Of a stretch of DNA of 64,000 nt, positions 1 to 11,167 are shown one piece after another. Below the pieces are notes generated by a model, which had not been told where the DNA came from, did no database searches, and was given only the letters and a program-made list of their open reading frames with translations. Both the position numbers and the translations under genes were made by a program. Origin of the DNA: Catonia carolina (lineage: Eukaryota > Arthropoda > Insecta > Hemiptera > Achilidae); contig JAQMRL010000006.1 of assembly GCA_035578175.1 (NCBI GenBank), positions 65,270,001 through 65,334,000 on the forward strand, read 5' to 3'. Positions within the stretch are counted from its first letter, which is position 1. Each line of letters starts with the position of its first letter.

Positions 1-65
1 AAAAAAAAAAACTATATTGTATCGTTTAAATATTTTTTTATCATTAGTTTACTTTATTTGGATTT

Positions 66-795
66 TGTCTTTCTCTTGCCCTATGTAAATATACAGGGAA
101 ATAAAGTATTGGTTTCATGTCAATTATTCCAAATCAAGTTTTCACCGGAAATATCCTTTTCAGGCCCCCTGAACCAAAAGAAACGGTTTTAGCAATTTGT
201 GTGTGTGTGTAAACAAAATATCTCAAGAACGGTAAGTTGTATGAAGTTAAAACTTAGAAATTAAGTTAGGTACCATTACGGTACCCGATACAAACATTTT
301 CATCAAAATCGAACAACCAGAAGTAATAACTTATTTGTGCGATTTTTCACTTTTTTATTGTCTCAGCAACGTCTCCTACGATTTTTTAAAAATCCCATAA
401 TTTACTACGTTTTTTATGCTCTACAAAATTGGCTATTCTGTTGAAATTCCTAGGAGGTCTGTTCTCTCGTGGTAAAAAATGATTTTTTAAAGATTGTAGC
501 CTTAATATGCATTCTAGGACGAAATATAAATAATTAACGTTGTAGAAAATTAAAAACCTAAGTCTACAACTTTTATTTCAAACATTTTTTGTATAGCTTA
601 TTTTAGCGTCAGTTAGTGATTTTGCTTGTTTTTAAGTAGGACAAAGGTTGATTTTCATTTTGCGTCATTCACTTATGATTAAAATAAGGTTATATTTTAA
701 TTTTAAACTGTTTATCAATGCTTAAACATAAGTTGTATTGTTCATTATTTACACTGGGAAAAGAAAGTCGTATGAGTGTTTCACACCAGATATTT
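66..795 (+). repeat. Family C repeat, copy C1 (TIR element with internal TG tract)
   Basis: First of at least seven copies of a 0.7-1 kb repeat. The left end carries CTTTCTCTTGCC followed by a short AT-rich palindrome and AGGAAGGAAAG-like sequence. The right end carries an AAGAGAAAGTCG-like motif, so the ends are inverted relative to each other as in a TIR DNA element. A short GTGTGTGTGT tract sits at the same place where other copies have long (TG)n. After it come the shared blocks ATATCTCAAGAACGG and ATTTTCATCAAAATCG. No coding potential is seen. I infer a non-autonomous DNA transposon; the superfamily is unknown. Confidence 0.7.
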
Positions 796-1687
796 ATTAA
801 ATGGAAATCTTTGTAAATATACCTTATTGTGAAGAAACTCCTCTATCAGCGTTTTTGTAAGCTCACAGAAATTATAAGATACATAAAATATTAAAATATA
901 ACCAAACTTTCAATATTTGCAATAATAAAAACACAAGAATTTTCAATGACACTCAAAAATTACAATTTAAAAACAAATTTTTTGACAAACTTTCATTTAA
1001 ACAAAAAGTTTTTAAACAATTAAACATGTTAATACAAACATTTTTATAAAACTTAGGTTAAATAACTTGGCAGCAACTTAATACGCAGAGGGCACAGCAA
1101 AATTGGTGAAACAGTACAAATGTTTAAATTTGTACGACGATTACGTAGAAAAATAGTTTAAGTATCAAGGTATGTTGTAAAAACGTTTTGTTTGGCTATA
1201 ATAAAAATATTTTAAAATAAAGAAAAACTTTCTTAAATTTCTGAATGACCCTCGGGCATTAATAGTCAGTTATTGTGACATCTATTTAAAATCCGTCATA
1301 ACATGTAATTGGTATTGGCTTTAGAATATGCATTGTGGGTTGGACATCTCCTACATGACAAACATTGTAATCGTGCTATTGACAAGGTATGGATGGAATG
1401 ACCGGAATGAGACGTCATCATGGACGACAAACTAATGATGATCTTGATGAGTATGGCAAATGTTGATTGACAGTTAAGGAGATTTTGCAATTACATGTTG
1501 GGTGTTCCTATTCGCTGTGTTTAATACCACACAGTACTACGTAATGATTATTATTATTTAAAGTAGTTAAAACTTGCTGTATTCGATTTGCAGTTGCTTT
1601 CAGTTGCTTTTTGTAGCTTAATTTTTTTTTTCAAATCCTTTTATTCGTAATAGTAACATTGCTTCCAAAACGGTGCAATGCACTGTT
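796..1687. other. AT-rich DNA without recognisable feature
   Basis: Low-complexity AT-rich sequence. Short open frames here have no recognisable domains and look accidental. No repeat of the other families was matched by eye. Confidence 0.5.
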
Positions 1688-2021
1688 TAGAATAGCAGTC
1701 TATGATTCACTCTATCGTTTATCAAAGGTCAAGTTTAGAAGTCAATTGTTGAAGAATTTTGAATAAATAAATAAATGATCATCAGAATAAATAATTTTCA
1801 ATTATTATTCAAATATTCTACATCAAAATTAAATATATTAAACTAAATTTTAAGAAGAAAATATCACAAACATTAATAATTATTCCAAAAGTCAAAGATT
1901 CAAATTTATTAGAGATGGAGTCATAAAACCAAAGAAGGTATAATTTTTAATAAATAATTTGAACAGATTAACAAACAAATAATAAAAAGAAAATTAGAAA
2001 AACATCAAGATACATTTGAAT
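1688..2021 (+). repeat. Family F interspersed repeat, copy 1
   Basis: Starts at TAGAATAGCAGTCTATG and matches 24162-24512 along about 340 bases: an AATAATAAATGATCATC-like block, then TTCCAAAAGTCAAAGATTC and AAAGAAGGTATAATTTT. AT-rich and non-coding. This copy ends against the poly-T of a LINE tail at about 2022. The class of repeat is unknown. Confidence 0.6.
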
Positions 2022-2430
2022 TATTTTTTTTTTCAAGGCGAAAAACCAGGGAGGTTATAATCGTCTGTTATGCCACACAAGGGTGTAAAGGGCCCAAGTG
2101 TAGAACGTACTTTTCTCATTATAACATAAAAGTCTTACAAACTAGAAATATCATAGAAAAATAAATAAATAAATATAATTTACAAAAAAAGTTATATTAA
2201 AAACTTATAGATTAAACATACAAACATAAACTTAAATCTAATATCACAGTCGAAATAAATAACATTTACAACAACTTATCAAATTAAAATCTTACAAACT
2301 AGTATCACAGCCAATAAAATAAAATTTGCATTGAAAGGTAATATCACAGAACTGAAGGATAAACAAAAGGCTGTAAAGGGCCCACGAAAATAAAAAACAT
2401 ACAAATAAAAAAATATAAAACTATTGGATT
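2022..2430 (-). mobile_element. 3' UTR fragment of the RNase H-bearing LINE (copy L2)
   Basis: Poly-T followed by CAAGGCGAAAAACC, which is the 3' tail (read on the minus strand) of the LINE at 6787-9207. It shares the spaced TAATATCACAG motifs and the GGCTGTAAAGGGCCC block just before the coding end. Only the untranslated tail is present, so this is a severely 5'-truncated insertion. Confidence 0.65.
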
Positions 2431-2439
2431 TTTAAACAT

Positions 2440-2645
2440 TGTGTTCTTAGAGAGTACTTTACGACGAAAGTATACATAATGAAAGTGATAGGAAATAAAT
2501 AAAAACCTACAACTTTATTTCTATCATTTTTACTACAAAGGTTGATTTTAATTTTATGTCACTCACTTATGATTAAAATTAGCGGTTATTTTTCATATTT
2601 TACTTTTGCAAGAAAAAATCGCGTGAGTATTTCACACAAAATTTT
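2440..2645 (+). repeat. Family C right-end fragment
   Basis: Matches the last 200 bases of C elements: ACTTTACGACGAAAGTATA, TGTCACTCACTTATGATTAAAAT and the terminal GCAAGAAAAAATCGCGTGAGT. Truncated on the left. Confidence 0.55.
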
Positions 2646-2674
2646 ATTGAATTAAATTTTACCTACTTTTACTT

Positions 2675-3066
2675 GTTGTTTAGGTCCGTCAGCTGAAAGG
2701 TTAGTTTGAACCTCTAGAGGGTTTACTAAGTAAAACGAGGAGTGAGGTAGTTTACCATGCCTTCCTCATTGAGTGAAAAAGTATGCTTATCAGGATTCCA
2801 GGCCCTCCAAAACCATCTACTTTCCACACTGCAAATGTCAACTTCACTTCGTCCACCATAGGATCTGGCTGTATAATGAAATTCATTACTCTCATCGTAG
2901 ATAACTCTGACTAGTGCATTTTACACCTCTACCTCTTTTGTTCTTAAATACTTCTGCCATATAATTGGCTAACCGTATGAAAAGAAACAGAACTATTTTT
3001 TGTAGCCGTGGTACTAGCAGATCGAGTGCAAATAATTTAACACTACCTGCCTGTTATTGGCACTAT
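2675..3066 (-). repeat. Family B retroposon, copy B1 (tandem with B2)
   Basis: A 400-bp repeat that begins here with (GTT)n, then TTAGGTCCGTCAGCTGAAAG, AAGTAAAACGAGGAGTGAGG, TGTATAATGAAATTCATTAC, and ends near CTGCCTGTTATTGGCA. Copies elsewhere have 9-12 bp target duplications and an (AAC)n tail, so the element is read on the minus strand here. B1 and B2 are head to tail with a 400-bp period. Confidence 0.75.
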
Positions 3067-3074
3067 TTTTACTT

Positions 3075-3474
3075 GTTGTTGTTTAGGTCATCAGCTGAAA
3101 GGCTGGTTTGAACCTGTAGAGGTTTTGCTAAGTAAAACGAGGAAAAAGAGATTTTTTTGGCTTCCTCACTGAATGGAAAAGTATGCTATCAGCATGCCGG
3201 GCCCTCTGAAAAGCACATATTTTCCACTCTGCATGTGACACCTTCACTTCATTCACCACAGGGCCTTGCTGTATAATGAAATTCATTACTTTTAGAGGAG
3301 ATAACTCTGATTAGTGTCTTTTACACCTCTACCTCTTCTGTTCTTAAATGATTCAGTCATTTAATTGGCTAACCACGTGATAAGAAACAGAACTATTTAT
3401 TTTAGCCCTGCAACGAACAAATTGAGTGTAAATAATTTGACACTCCATCTGTCTGTTATGGACACTATTTTTAC
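3075..3474 (-). repeat. Family B retroposon, copy B2
   Basis: Second unit of the head-to-tail pair. It is closer to the family consensus than B1 (TCATCAGCTGAAAGGCTGG, CACAGGGCCTTGCTGTATAA, AGCCCTGCAACGAACAAATT). An open frame of 97 codons runs across its right end, but that frame is a chance product of the repeat. Confidence 0.75.
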
Positions 3475-4267
3475 TTATTATACATATTTAACTTTTCTCC
3501 CCGTTCATCGATTTATACTGATGTCAACAAAATTTCTGTTTCCAGTACTAATTATTTTTGTTTGTACAGTCCTGATTACTTTTCAACGTGTAAGGTTGAG
3601 TGACAAGTTAAACGATTTAAGTTTAGTTTTCTGTGAAGCAGAGTCAGCAGGGGATTGATATCGATTCATAAATTTATGATGCAAGATATAATTGAAAACC
3701 GGTGTTTATTTCAAAGATACCCTGTAAGTTAAAAACCGAAATAAGAGGCTTAAAAATAATGATCATATAAAAGCTTAACTAATGAAGCTAAAACTTAAAT
3801 TTAGATATTAAATCCGCGGGATGGGGCATAGTAATTTCAGTCACTCGTTTCAATTTCAATTTGAAAATCTATTTCATGTTAAAATTCCTTTTAATCGGCA
3901 TAAAGTATCATTCCACAAAGCATTCCAAAGTTTTTAGTGCTTTAAATAATGCTTCATAAGTACCGTATATATTATATTAAATCCCACGTGTGTATTTTGT
4001 GAAATATTAAACATTACGTACTTCTGTATATATTTACTGCTAAATTATTAAATTTAATACGCCATCTCTTTTAAACGTTTCTCTTATTATTAAAATATGA
4101 AAATTTAAATTGTTTTAGTGTCGAATAAAATGAGGAATAAACCCACGTTTATCGTTTATAATAAAATACCGTATTATCAATTTTTAACATTAATATTTCC
4201 AGCTTCATTCATAATTAATCAGTTAAAATATCATTTTGTGAAAAATAATACTTTTATATTTTTATGT
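3475..4267. other. AT-rich DNA, nothing recognised
   Basis: No motif, repeat or supported reading frame seen. An open frame at 4118-4303 has no recognisable content and runs into a family B copy. Confidence 0.5.
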
Positions 4268-4455
4268 GGGTTGTTTAAGTTATCAGCCGAAAGGCTGGTT
4301 TGAGCTTCTAGAGGCTTCTCTAACAACCAATCGAGGAATGAGATTATTTACAATTGCCTTACTCACTGAGTGCAAAAGTATGCTTAAAATGACACCTTTA
4401 CTTCATTCACCACAGGGTCTGGCAGTATAATCTGATATAAATAAGATATAATCTG
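4268..4455 (-). repeat. Family B copy B3, left part (split by a LINE)
   Basis: Contains AGTTATCAGCCGAAAGGCTG through CACAGGGTCTGGCAGTATAA. The family sequence then stops and resumes at 5338 with AATGAAATTCATTACTCTCA, so a LINE 3' end has been inserted into B3. Confidence 0.65.
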
Positions 4456-4479
4456 GCTGTATAATCTGATGTAATAATC

Positions 4480-5337
4480 TGGTATAAACTGATAAGAACA
4501 CAAAGAAGTATTTTGAAGGTGATATCTAACAAACCGCGTAGATACTCAACGGAGCAGATATTTACAGATGTCAATGTCATGGATATAAGACAACTTTACG
4601 TGAAAGAAGTAATTAAAAGACTTCAACTGAACGTAATTAACCTGCAAAATAGAGGGCATCAGTACTACACACGAAACAGGGATCTGCTCTTATCGGAGAG
4701 AGCGAGAATTGCTCTTTACCAGCGTCATTTTGAGTACTTGGCACCCAATACATATAACCTGCTCCCGTTAGATTTAAAAATTTAATGGGTTTAAAATTTT
4801 ATAAGGAACTAAATAAATGGATAGCCAAAACAGTAGAAAGAAAATAACAAAAATGGTTAGCAATATTCAAATGCAGATGTAACTAAAGAGACAAGAGGAA
4901 AATAACATAGTATATTTTTTAACTTTTTTATTGTTTTTATTTTTTTTTAAATGTAATAATAAATTTTAGGTTATATTAAATTATGTTTTTTTATATTAAA
5001 AATAGTGTAAGTTTAATTATTATTAAAATGTAAAATCTTAGTAAATAGCAAAGTATTGGTTAAGTTAGTTAGTTAAGTTAGTGTAGTAAGTAAGTATAGT
5101 AGATTAACTATAGTTAATACTTTAGTTTTTTGATATTTATTTAAAAGTTTCCAACCCATCCTAGTACATGGTTTTGTCCATAGTTGGATGGAATAATTTC
5201 CATCACTCTAGCGTAATAGGATAGCAGTTTACTGTAAGAAAATTTGTATTATCGTAATTTATTTTTTATGTAATGTGTAATATTATGGGAATAAATAAAT
5301 TATTATAATTATTATTATTATTTTTTATTATTATTAC
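4480..5337 (+). mobile_element. 5'-truncated CR1/Jockey-type LINE end inside B3
   Basis: The frame at 4513-4785 encodes the C-terminal tail typical of non-LTR reverse transcriptases: RRYSTEQIFTDVNVMDIRQL, a basic YYTRNRDLLL stretch, and YLAPNTYNLLPLDLKI. An AT-rich 3' untranslated region and a (TTA)n tail at about 5297-5337 follow. No RT catalytic motif remains. The flanks are the two halves of a B element, which dates this insertion after B3. Confidence 0.65.
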
Positions 5338-5362
5338 AATGAAATTCATTACTCTCAGAGGG
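5338..5362 (-). repeat. Family B copy B3, right stub
   Basis: Short resumption of the B consensus (AATGAAATTCATTACTCTCA GAGG) directly after the LINE (TTA)n tail. Confidence 0.5.
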
Positions 5363-5629
5363 GATATAGTTACTCGAGTCACGAATTTTCCTTTGGTTTT
5401 AACGAGGGGTAAAGCGGGAAAGTATCAGTGCGCATGCGCGACTGCTTTGGTATTAGTTTACTACCACAACAACGTAAACTATAACCAGAGGTCATACAGT
5501 ATACCGCGGTACTTTTTGTAGGTTAACTATACGAATATAACTGTTCGTTACCGTAAACGGAAATGTCGGTTTCTCGAAAACGCGGTCGATCTGTTTACGT
5601 GCTGAACGAAATCTAATATGCAATATAAT

Positions 5630-6056
5630 AAAATGCTGTGAAGTTGAAGCTAAACAGAAATTCCTTGCCGTACCTCTTAACAAAAGCTGTAAGCGAGCGG
5701 TTAACTACTGTGATGTTACTCTTTCCACAAAATTCGAATTATAAAGAAGGAAGTTAAAGAAAGTGAAGAAGATAATTTTTCATCAACAGTTTTTTTGACA
5801 CCTGGTAAAAAAGTAAACGATTATATCAATAAGAAAGTGATACCGACTTGTAAAACGTTTTTACCAGTTTTAAAAGAAAGGCTAAATTTTAGTTAGAAAC
5901 GTTGTACGTTAAGAAAATTTTTTAAAGAAAATGGGGTGTAAGTGGAAAAAGTATCAGTCACAACGAAGGATATTAATTGAAAGGTAATATGTGGTTAACA
6001 AACGGTGCAATTAGACGGTAGTAAAATATAGTGTCTCACTGTTAAGGTTGGCAGCA
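5630..6056 (+). pseudogene. DDE transposase N-terminal fragment (family D, copy 1)
   Basis: Across frame changes one can read SEEDNFSSTVFLTPGKKV, then KVIPTCKTFLPVLKERLNF, RCTLRKFFKENG and CKWKKYQSQRRILIER. This pattern (TPGKK, then PT..LLP.LKE, TLRK..K.G, KK.QS.R..L.ER) is the N-terminal helix-turn-helix region of a widespread arthropod DDE-type transposase that I know only as an uncharacterised multicopy family. The DDE core is absent. The right end, TGTCTCACTGTTAAGGTTGG, is repeated in inverse at 61232-61262, the related copy D2. Confidence 0.6.
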
Positions 6057-6323
6057 TTGTTAGATTTTCTTAAAAATTTATAAAAATATTTATGAATAAT
6101 ATTAAATTTAACTGTTGTATTTCATATTTAAATAAATGTATATACAATAGCTCGATTTACCCGCCTCGCGTTTACCGGGGCTTGAATTTAACGTCACTTT
6201 TTTAAGAAAAGAAAAATTTCGCCCCACCTCTTCTTTTGTTTGAGAATTAACAAAAAGTACCTGGTAATTATTCAAAATACGAGTAAAATTCTTTAAAATT
6301 GGACAATGTTTTCTTGATAATAT

Positions 6324-6786
6324 TGTGACACTTCTCGCTAAGGTCCGTTTCGGGATCTAGGTTATTAAATAATTAATACACTAAAGTTTATAATTACAAA
6401 TATTTATTACACTAAACGATTTACAAAATGAATAATAAACTAATTATAATAAAGAAATACAATAAATAATTTATTAATTTACTTAAAATAAACAATAAAT
6501 AACTTAATAATTTACTTAGCACTACTTACAACCAATTTTATAGACTACACATACAAAATGAGACTGAATACACAAAAACTGGATTTAATACAGATGCACA
6601 ATAACTTTTCAAAATACACACACACACAAAGACAGTATAACAATCGTTGACTAACCCAATGCTCGGAAACGCTCCTGCACTACGCCCGATACCTACTCGT
6701 CAAAGATCAAACGAATACTGACTCTGACCGCGCTCGGGGGTCTCTTTTATACTCATTCAAAAATATCATTCTAGTAAAGCAGGGAA
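6324..6786. mobile_element. Possible solo LTR, left part (interrupted)
   Basis: Starts TGTGACACTTCTCGC. The sequence continues after the LINE insertion at 9218 and a matching TGTCACA end lies at 9537-9543, giving about 790 bp with TG...CA ends and 7-bp inverted tips. I could not find a clean target duplication outside these ends, so the LTR reading is tentative. Confidence 0.25.
6777..6786. repeat. 10-bp target site duplication, left (AAGCAGGGAA)
   Basis: Identical to 9208-9217 and immediately outside the poly-T and the 5' end of the LINE. This marks the insertion as 6787-9207. Confidence 0.85.
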
Positions 6787-7080
6787 TTTTTTTTTTTTTT
6801 TTTTTTTTTTAGGCGAAAAACCTTGGCGAGGTTATCATCGCCTGATAAATAAAATCTTATAAGCTAATATCACAGACATCACAAGCTATAATACTCTAAA
6901 AACACACAAAACATAAACACATAAACTTAAACTTAATATCACAGTTAGAAAGAAAAACACAGAAATCACATTAATACTTATGTAATTAAAATCTTAAAAA
7001 CTAATATCACAACGCAAAAATTAAAAATTTCATTAAAAAAAAAGAGAAAATATCACAGACATAAAAGGTCACAAAAGGCT

Positions 7081-7584
7081 TTAAAGGGGCCACTTAACAT
7101 GAACACATATGAATATAAACTTATAACTAATATAAAACACATACAATATGGTAACTAAGAGCAATAGAACATAATATATTAGACACTTGTATACACTGAT
7201 CGATCGTAAAAATTTCAAAGCCGCGTCCAAAATAGGGCTTTCGTCACCGAGTATATTCCTTAATGCAGAGGGAATCTTGAATCGCCGACGCAGAGCTGCG
7301 TAGCAGACGCAATCAACCAATACATGTTTGACTGTCAAAGGACAATCACACCTGCCACAAACTGGAGCATCACCAGACGTCATGAGATACCCATGGGTTA
7401 ATCTGGTGTGCCCAATTCTAAGTCGCGCGATGACAACCTCTTCCCTTCTGTTCTTCCTCAGTGACGTAGGCCAAGGCTTAACAATAGGTTTTATTTCTCG
7501 TAGTTTGTTGCCATGAGAGCCAGTCCATTCTACCTGCCAGGAATCCGTGATGACCCGCTTCACCAGACTCACAAAATCAGACAT
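7081..7584 (-). pseudogene. LINE C-terminal segment, shifted frame
   Basis: Continues the RNase H protein in another frame. It carries ARLRIGHTRLTHGYLM, then CGRCDCPLTVKHVLVDC, the CCHC-like zinc-binding motif common at the end of Jockey/I-type polyproteins. The overlap with the preceding frame lies in TTATGTCTGA, so one base has been gained or lost there. The last 40 residues read into the AT-rich 3' UTR and are probably not original. Confidence 0.7.
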
Positions 7585-9207
7585 AAGTCAGATATCGCGT
7601 GAAAGCCGGTTGACGAGCCGCCTCCTTAGCGGCCAAATCAGCAGCCTCATTTCCCGGGATTCCAGCATGACCCGGAACCCAGCAGAAAACAACGCTTACT
7701 CCTCTATCATTCAGCTCCTTCACAGTGCCGAGGACGTCCACAACTAGCGGGTGGCGTGAATATATATCACTAATCGACTGCAGGGCACTGAGTGAATCAG
7801 TGCACACCAACACCCGACGCCCACGCACACAGACTACAGACAGAGCTTTACTAATAGCATAAAGTTCAGCCGTGTAAATACTGGTTCCCGCAGGTAATCC
7901 AAACAAATAGGTTCTCCCATTAGCAACAAACGAGCAACCAACTCCAACATCCGACTTTGATCCATCAGTGTATACAACCGTAGATGGTTTAATAGCTTCA
8001 ACTAACTCACTGAAAATGCTATTAAACACCACAGAGCTTGTGCCTGCCTTTGAGTATTTACTCATCTCAAAGTTAAAGTGTAACTGAGCGATGGTCCAGG
8101 GTGGAAATAGACAAGAATTACATGGGTAGATACGAGGAATCGCAATATCGAGGTTGTTGCATATCTCCAACGCTCTTACACCGAATGGTGAAGGCTGTCG
8201 GGCGTTCATCAGATGCAAATCATGACAGGGGTTGTTGAGAATGATGTCATGCAAGAAATGGTAAGGTCTAGCTTTCAACTTGGCAAAGTACGTCAATAGA
8301 AGCTGCTGGCGACGTCTGTATAACGACATTTCTCCACTTTCAACTAAGATGCTGACAACAGGGCTAGAACGGAAAGCACCTGTAGACAATCGTAAACATG
8401 AATTGTGAACACTCTCAAGCATTCTTAGCGAAGTGTGAGTAGCAGATGAGTACGCTACAGCGCCATAATCTATACGTGATCGCACTAGAGCCTTGTAGAA
8501 CCTTATCATACATGATCTATCAGCTCCCCAACCTGTACCTGTAAGAACACGCAGAAGATCAACCACCTTTAGGCACCTAGCCCGTAGGTCTTTAATATGC
8601 TGAACCCATGTAAGTCTCTTGTCGAATACAACGCCTAAAAACCTGATTTCAGTGCTAACTTCGATATGCTGACCCATTAAATACAGTCTTGGAACATTAT
8701 CAGTCCGTATTCGGCAAAACTGAATGCATTTAGTCTTCTCAGGAGAAAAACTAAAGCCAGTCTGCCGTGACCATTCTTCAAGACGGTATATAGTTAGCTG
8801 TAGAGCTCGTTCAGCTGAGACAACATTTCTAGATGCAACATATATTGCAAAATCATCAACAAACAACGAACATTTAACAGGGTATACGCAACTTTTCACA
8901 ATATTGTTTATGGCAACCGCAAATAGGGTACAACTAATTACATTTCCTTGCGGTATACCATTTTCCAAGTCAAACCTGTCGGACAGACACTGACCAACCC
9001 TTACACGGAGCGATCGTTCATCTAGAAAGTCCTTGATGAAGGCCAACATGTTTCCAGCGATGCTCAAATCCCGCAAGGTATTGAGGATACCTCGTCGCCA
9101 AGCTGTATCATATGCTTTTTTCAAATCAAAGAATACGGCAACGAGGCGCTGCCGCAATGCAAACGCATTGCAGACAGCCGTCTCAAGGGCCACCAAGTGG
9201 TCTGTCG
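7577..9207 (-). pseudogene. LINE reverse transcriptase and RNase H (truncated)
   Basis: An open frame of about 540 codons. RT motif A is FFDLKKAYD (residues 22-30), motif B GIPQGN (80-85), motif C FVDD (112-115), followed by the thumb region. RNase H has its four acidic residues: D411 in YTDGSK, E444 in YTAELYA, D467 in CTDSL and D520 in GNEAAD. The N-terminal endonuclease and the first RT blocks are missing, and the frame breaks at the end, so the copy cannot make a full protein, although RT and RNase H are otherwise intact. It is transcribed away from the poly-A end as expected. Confidence 0.85.
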
Positions 9208-9217
9208 AAGCAGGGAA
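9208..9217. repeat. 10-bp target site duplication, right (AAGCAGGGAA)
   Basis: Exact partner of 6777-6786, directly next to the truncated 5' end of the LINE. Confidence 0.85.
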
Positions 9218-9543
9218 ACTTCATGCAAAAAATAAAGTACAAAAAATAACCCTTTATAAGTGAGTGCTAGAAAAATCCATCGTAAACAAGTCAACAATAA
9301 GTCTTTTGTAAATAGAAGTTGTTACAGGTCTCTTTCACAAATAGTTGTACACAATACCCAACCTTTTATCATATACAATAACGCAGTCCTATTAAATAAT
9401 TTTTATGAATAGGCATACCTTTATTGTCATTATTGTCCTATAGTCACTTATTGTTACTATTTCACTCTATTATCCTCTCTTTACTATTTTTATGAATGAG
9501 TACTAGAACCTTCACGAACCAACCCTTTCTTCGATCTGTCACA
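9218..9543. mobile_element. Possible solo LTR, right part
   Basis: Continuation of the sequence broken by the LINE, ending TCGATCTGTCACA. See 6324. Tentative. Confidence 0.25.
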
Positions 9544-9754
9544 CTATCAAGTCAATTGATAATATCGTTTTTATCCAGTAACATGTCTTTATTATGAATT
9601 ATGTCCTAGTAAAGTATACATAGGATCACTGCATACATACAAATACACAATTTCACCACCCTCTTTTCAGGGTTCGGATTTAACGTTGAACCAGACTTTA
9701 GAACGTTTAATCGAGGACCTTGGTATACATTTTTTTCGTATGGGCCAATTTTAA

Positions 9755-9838
9755 ATCATAAGAGGTGACTTTAGACGTTTCTGGAAGTTCATTTTGCAGC
9801 CCACATTCTCAGCATTCGTTTATTGTAAGCTACGTCAT
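9755..9838 (+). repeat. Family E short repeat, copy 1
   Basis: GAGGTGACTTTAGACGTTTC followed by GCAGCCCACATTCTCAGCATT is repeated almost exactly at 18607-18690. Identity is high over about 80 bases and then lost. Origin not recognised; it lies near LINE 3' debris at 18.6 kb. Confidence 0.6.
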
Positions 9839-10744
9839 CATCCTCGTCTCATTGTTTCGTGGGGTAGCTTATTTTTCTTAAATTGAACATATTGTAACGT
9901 ATACACAATAGGAATAAAAATATCTGAGACAAGTTACAAAAAAAAATCACAATTCTTTATCATTTTGTAAATACATGCAAGTAAGTAGGAAGTTGAAATT
10001 TTCTAATTAAATTTCTGTTATTTAAACTTTCACCCTCGACTGTAAGATGAACTAATTGATGATGTAATAGGGTGACATCAAATTTACAATTAAGGGTGAT
10101 TTTTTTTATTGTGTTTACTCTTCTTAAATGAATGCAAAATTTGCTAATGATGCATTTTAAGTGAATCTTCTTAGGGGTATCATGCGTAGAATAAATTTGG
10201 GGCTTTACTTTTTCTATTTTGTCGTCTTTACCTTGTTTCAATTGGTTAGATTTAAAGGAAGGAGATCTACAAATGCTACTTCTTTTTCTCCTTCCTCGAC
10301 TGATTTTTTTCTTCTTCTATTTCTTCAGCTCTGATTGATGATAGACTGGTGTTCGAATCCCACCGTTCATTAGTCTGTTCTTTTATTTTCTTTCCCCGTC
10401 TTTTCTCTCCTTTCTCCCTCTTACGTTTTCAACTCATCCTTAGAAAATCTATCAACGTTTTTCACATTATTTTCTTTCTCCGTTCAACTTATCAATATCA
10501 CGTATTTCTCTCTCGCTTTTTCAAGTTCTTTATGATCGTTCCCTATTCTTTTACCGTAACAATCTTTTTAAAAGTTACAAAAAGAAAGAAAGTCGATGAC
10601 AAATTCAGATCCTTTTTGTTGTCGCCATCAATAAAGTTGTTCACGGGAAAATAAACGGTAAAATATATCCAGTCCGTATATTTTCAGTCTTCCTTTCTAT
10701 CCAAAGTAGAGTGGGAAAGCATTGTTACTGTAAAAAAATACTAT
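9839..10744. other. No recognised feature; pyrimidine-rich stretch
   Basis: The stretch at 10250-10640 is rich in C and T on the plus strand and therefore open in several frames, but no protein similarity is visible. TGTTCGAATCCCACC at 10350 resembles a B box, but no flanking SINE body follows. Confidence 0.45.
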
Positions 10745-10868
10745 TATTTGTTTTACTATACACACGCACACACACCAATCGGTAAAACTATGTTTTTTTT
10801 TGTTTAGGAGGCCTGAAAACATATATTTCCGATGAAAGCTCAATTTCAAAAATTTACATGTAAACAGT
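10745..10868 (-). repeat. Family C left-end fragment (C2)
   Basis: Minus-strand copy of the C left end: CACACGCACACACACCAATC, TTAGGAGGCCTGAAAAC and AAAGCTCAATTTCAAAAA. It stops before the terminal motif. Confidence 0.6.
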
Positions 10869-10997
10869 GGCGGCTCGTGCCTTCAAAAAAAAGTGGAGTT
10901 TCAAAAAAACCGAGAAAAACTAGTATAACTAAAAAATACCCGCAAGACTCTTGAGAGTAAAAAAAAAATGTAAAATACATAGATACATAACAACTGT

Positions 10998-11167
10998 GCC
11001 GGTCGCTTAGGCGTAGTTGGTAACGTGCTCGCCTCTCATCATGCGGTCTTGGATTCGAATCCCACTCAGGCACGGCATATTTTAATACGTTACAAAAAAT
11101 CATTTCATCCTTCACAGTAACAACCCAACGTCATCGCTAATGACCACTGTAGTTGATGCGACGTTAA
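10998..11167 (+). repeat. tRNA-derived SINE (family A, tail type 2), main part
   Basis: The tRNA-like head has an A-box region (GCGTAGTTGGTAACGTG) and a B box (GATTCGAATCC). The shared body GCATATTTTAATACGTTACA and AAAAATCATTTCATCCTTCA follows, then the alternative tail TCGCTAATGACCACTGTAG and GATGCGACGTTAA. Pol III transcription is inferred from the boxes. The SINE is split by a TTAA-flanked element; its A-rich end lies at 11873-11897. Confidence 0.8.

Larger units (their letters stand above)
6787..9207 (-). mobile_element. 5'-truncated RNase H-bearing non-LTR retrotransposon (copy L1)
   Basis: Minus-strand LINE with a poly-A tail (poly-T at about 6787-6810), a 270-bp AT-rich 3' UTR with repeated TAATATCACAG motifs, RT plus RNase H coding sequence and a C-terminal zinc-binding segment. 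It is flanked by an exact 10-bp duplication. The 5' end is cut within the RT domain, just before the STDHLVALE motif. RT plus RNase H followed by a CCHC segment fits the I/Jockey/R1 superfamilies; I do not assign a clade. Shorter copies lie at 2022 and 20833. Confidence 0.9.
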
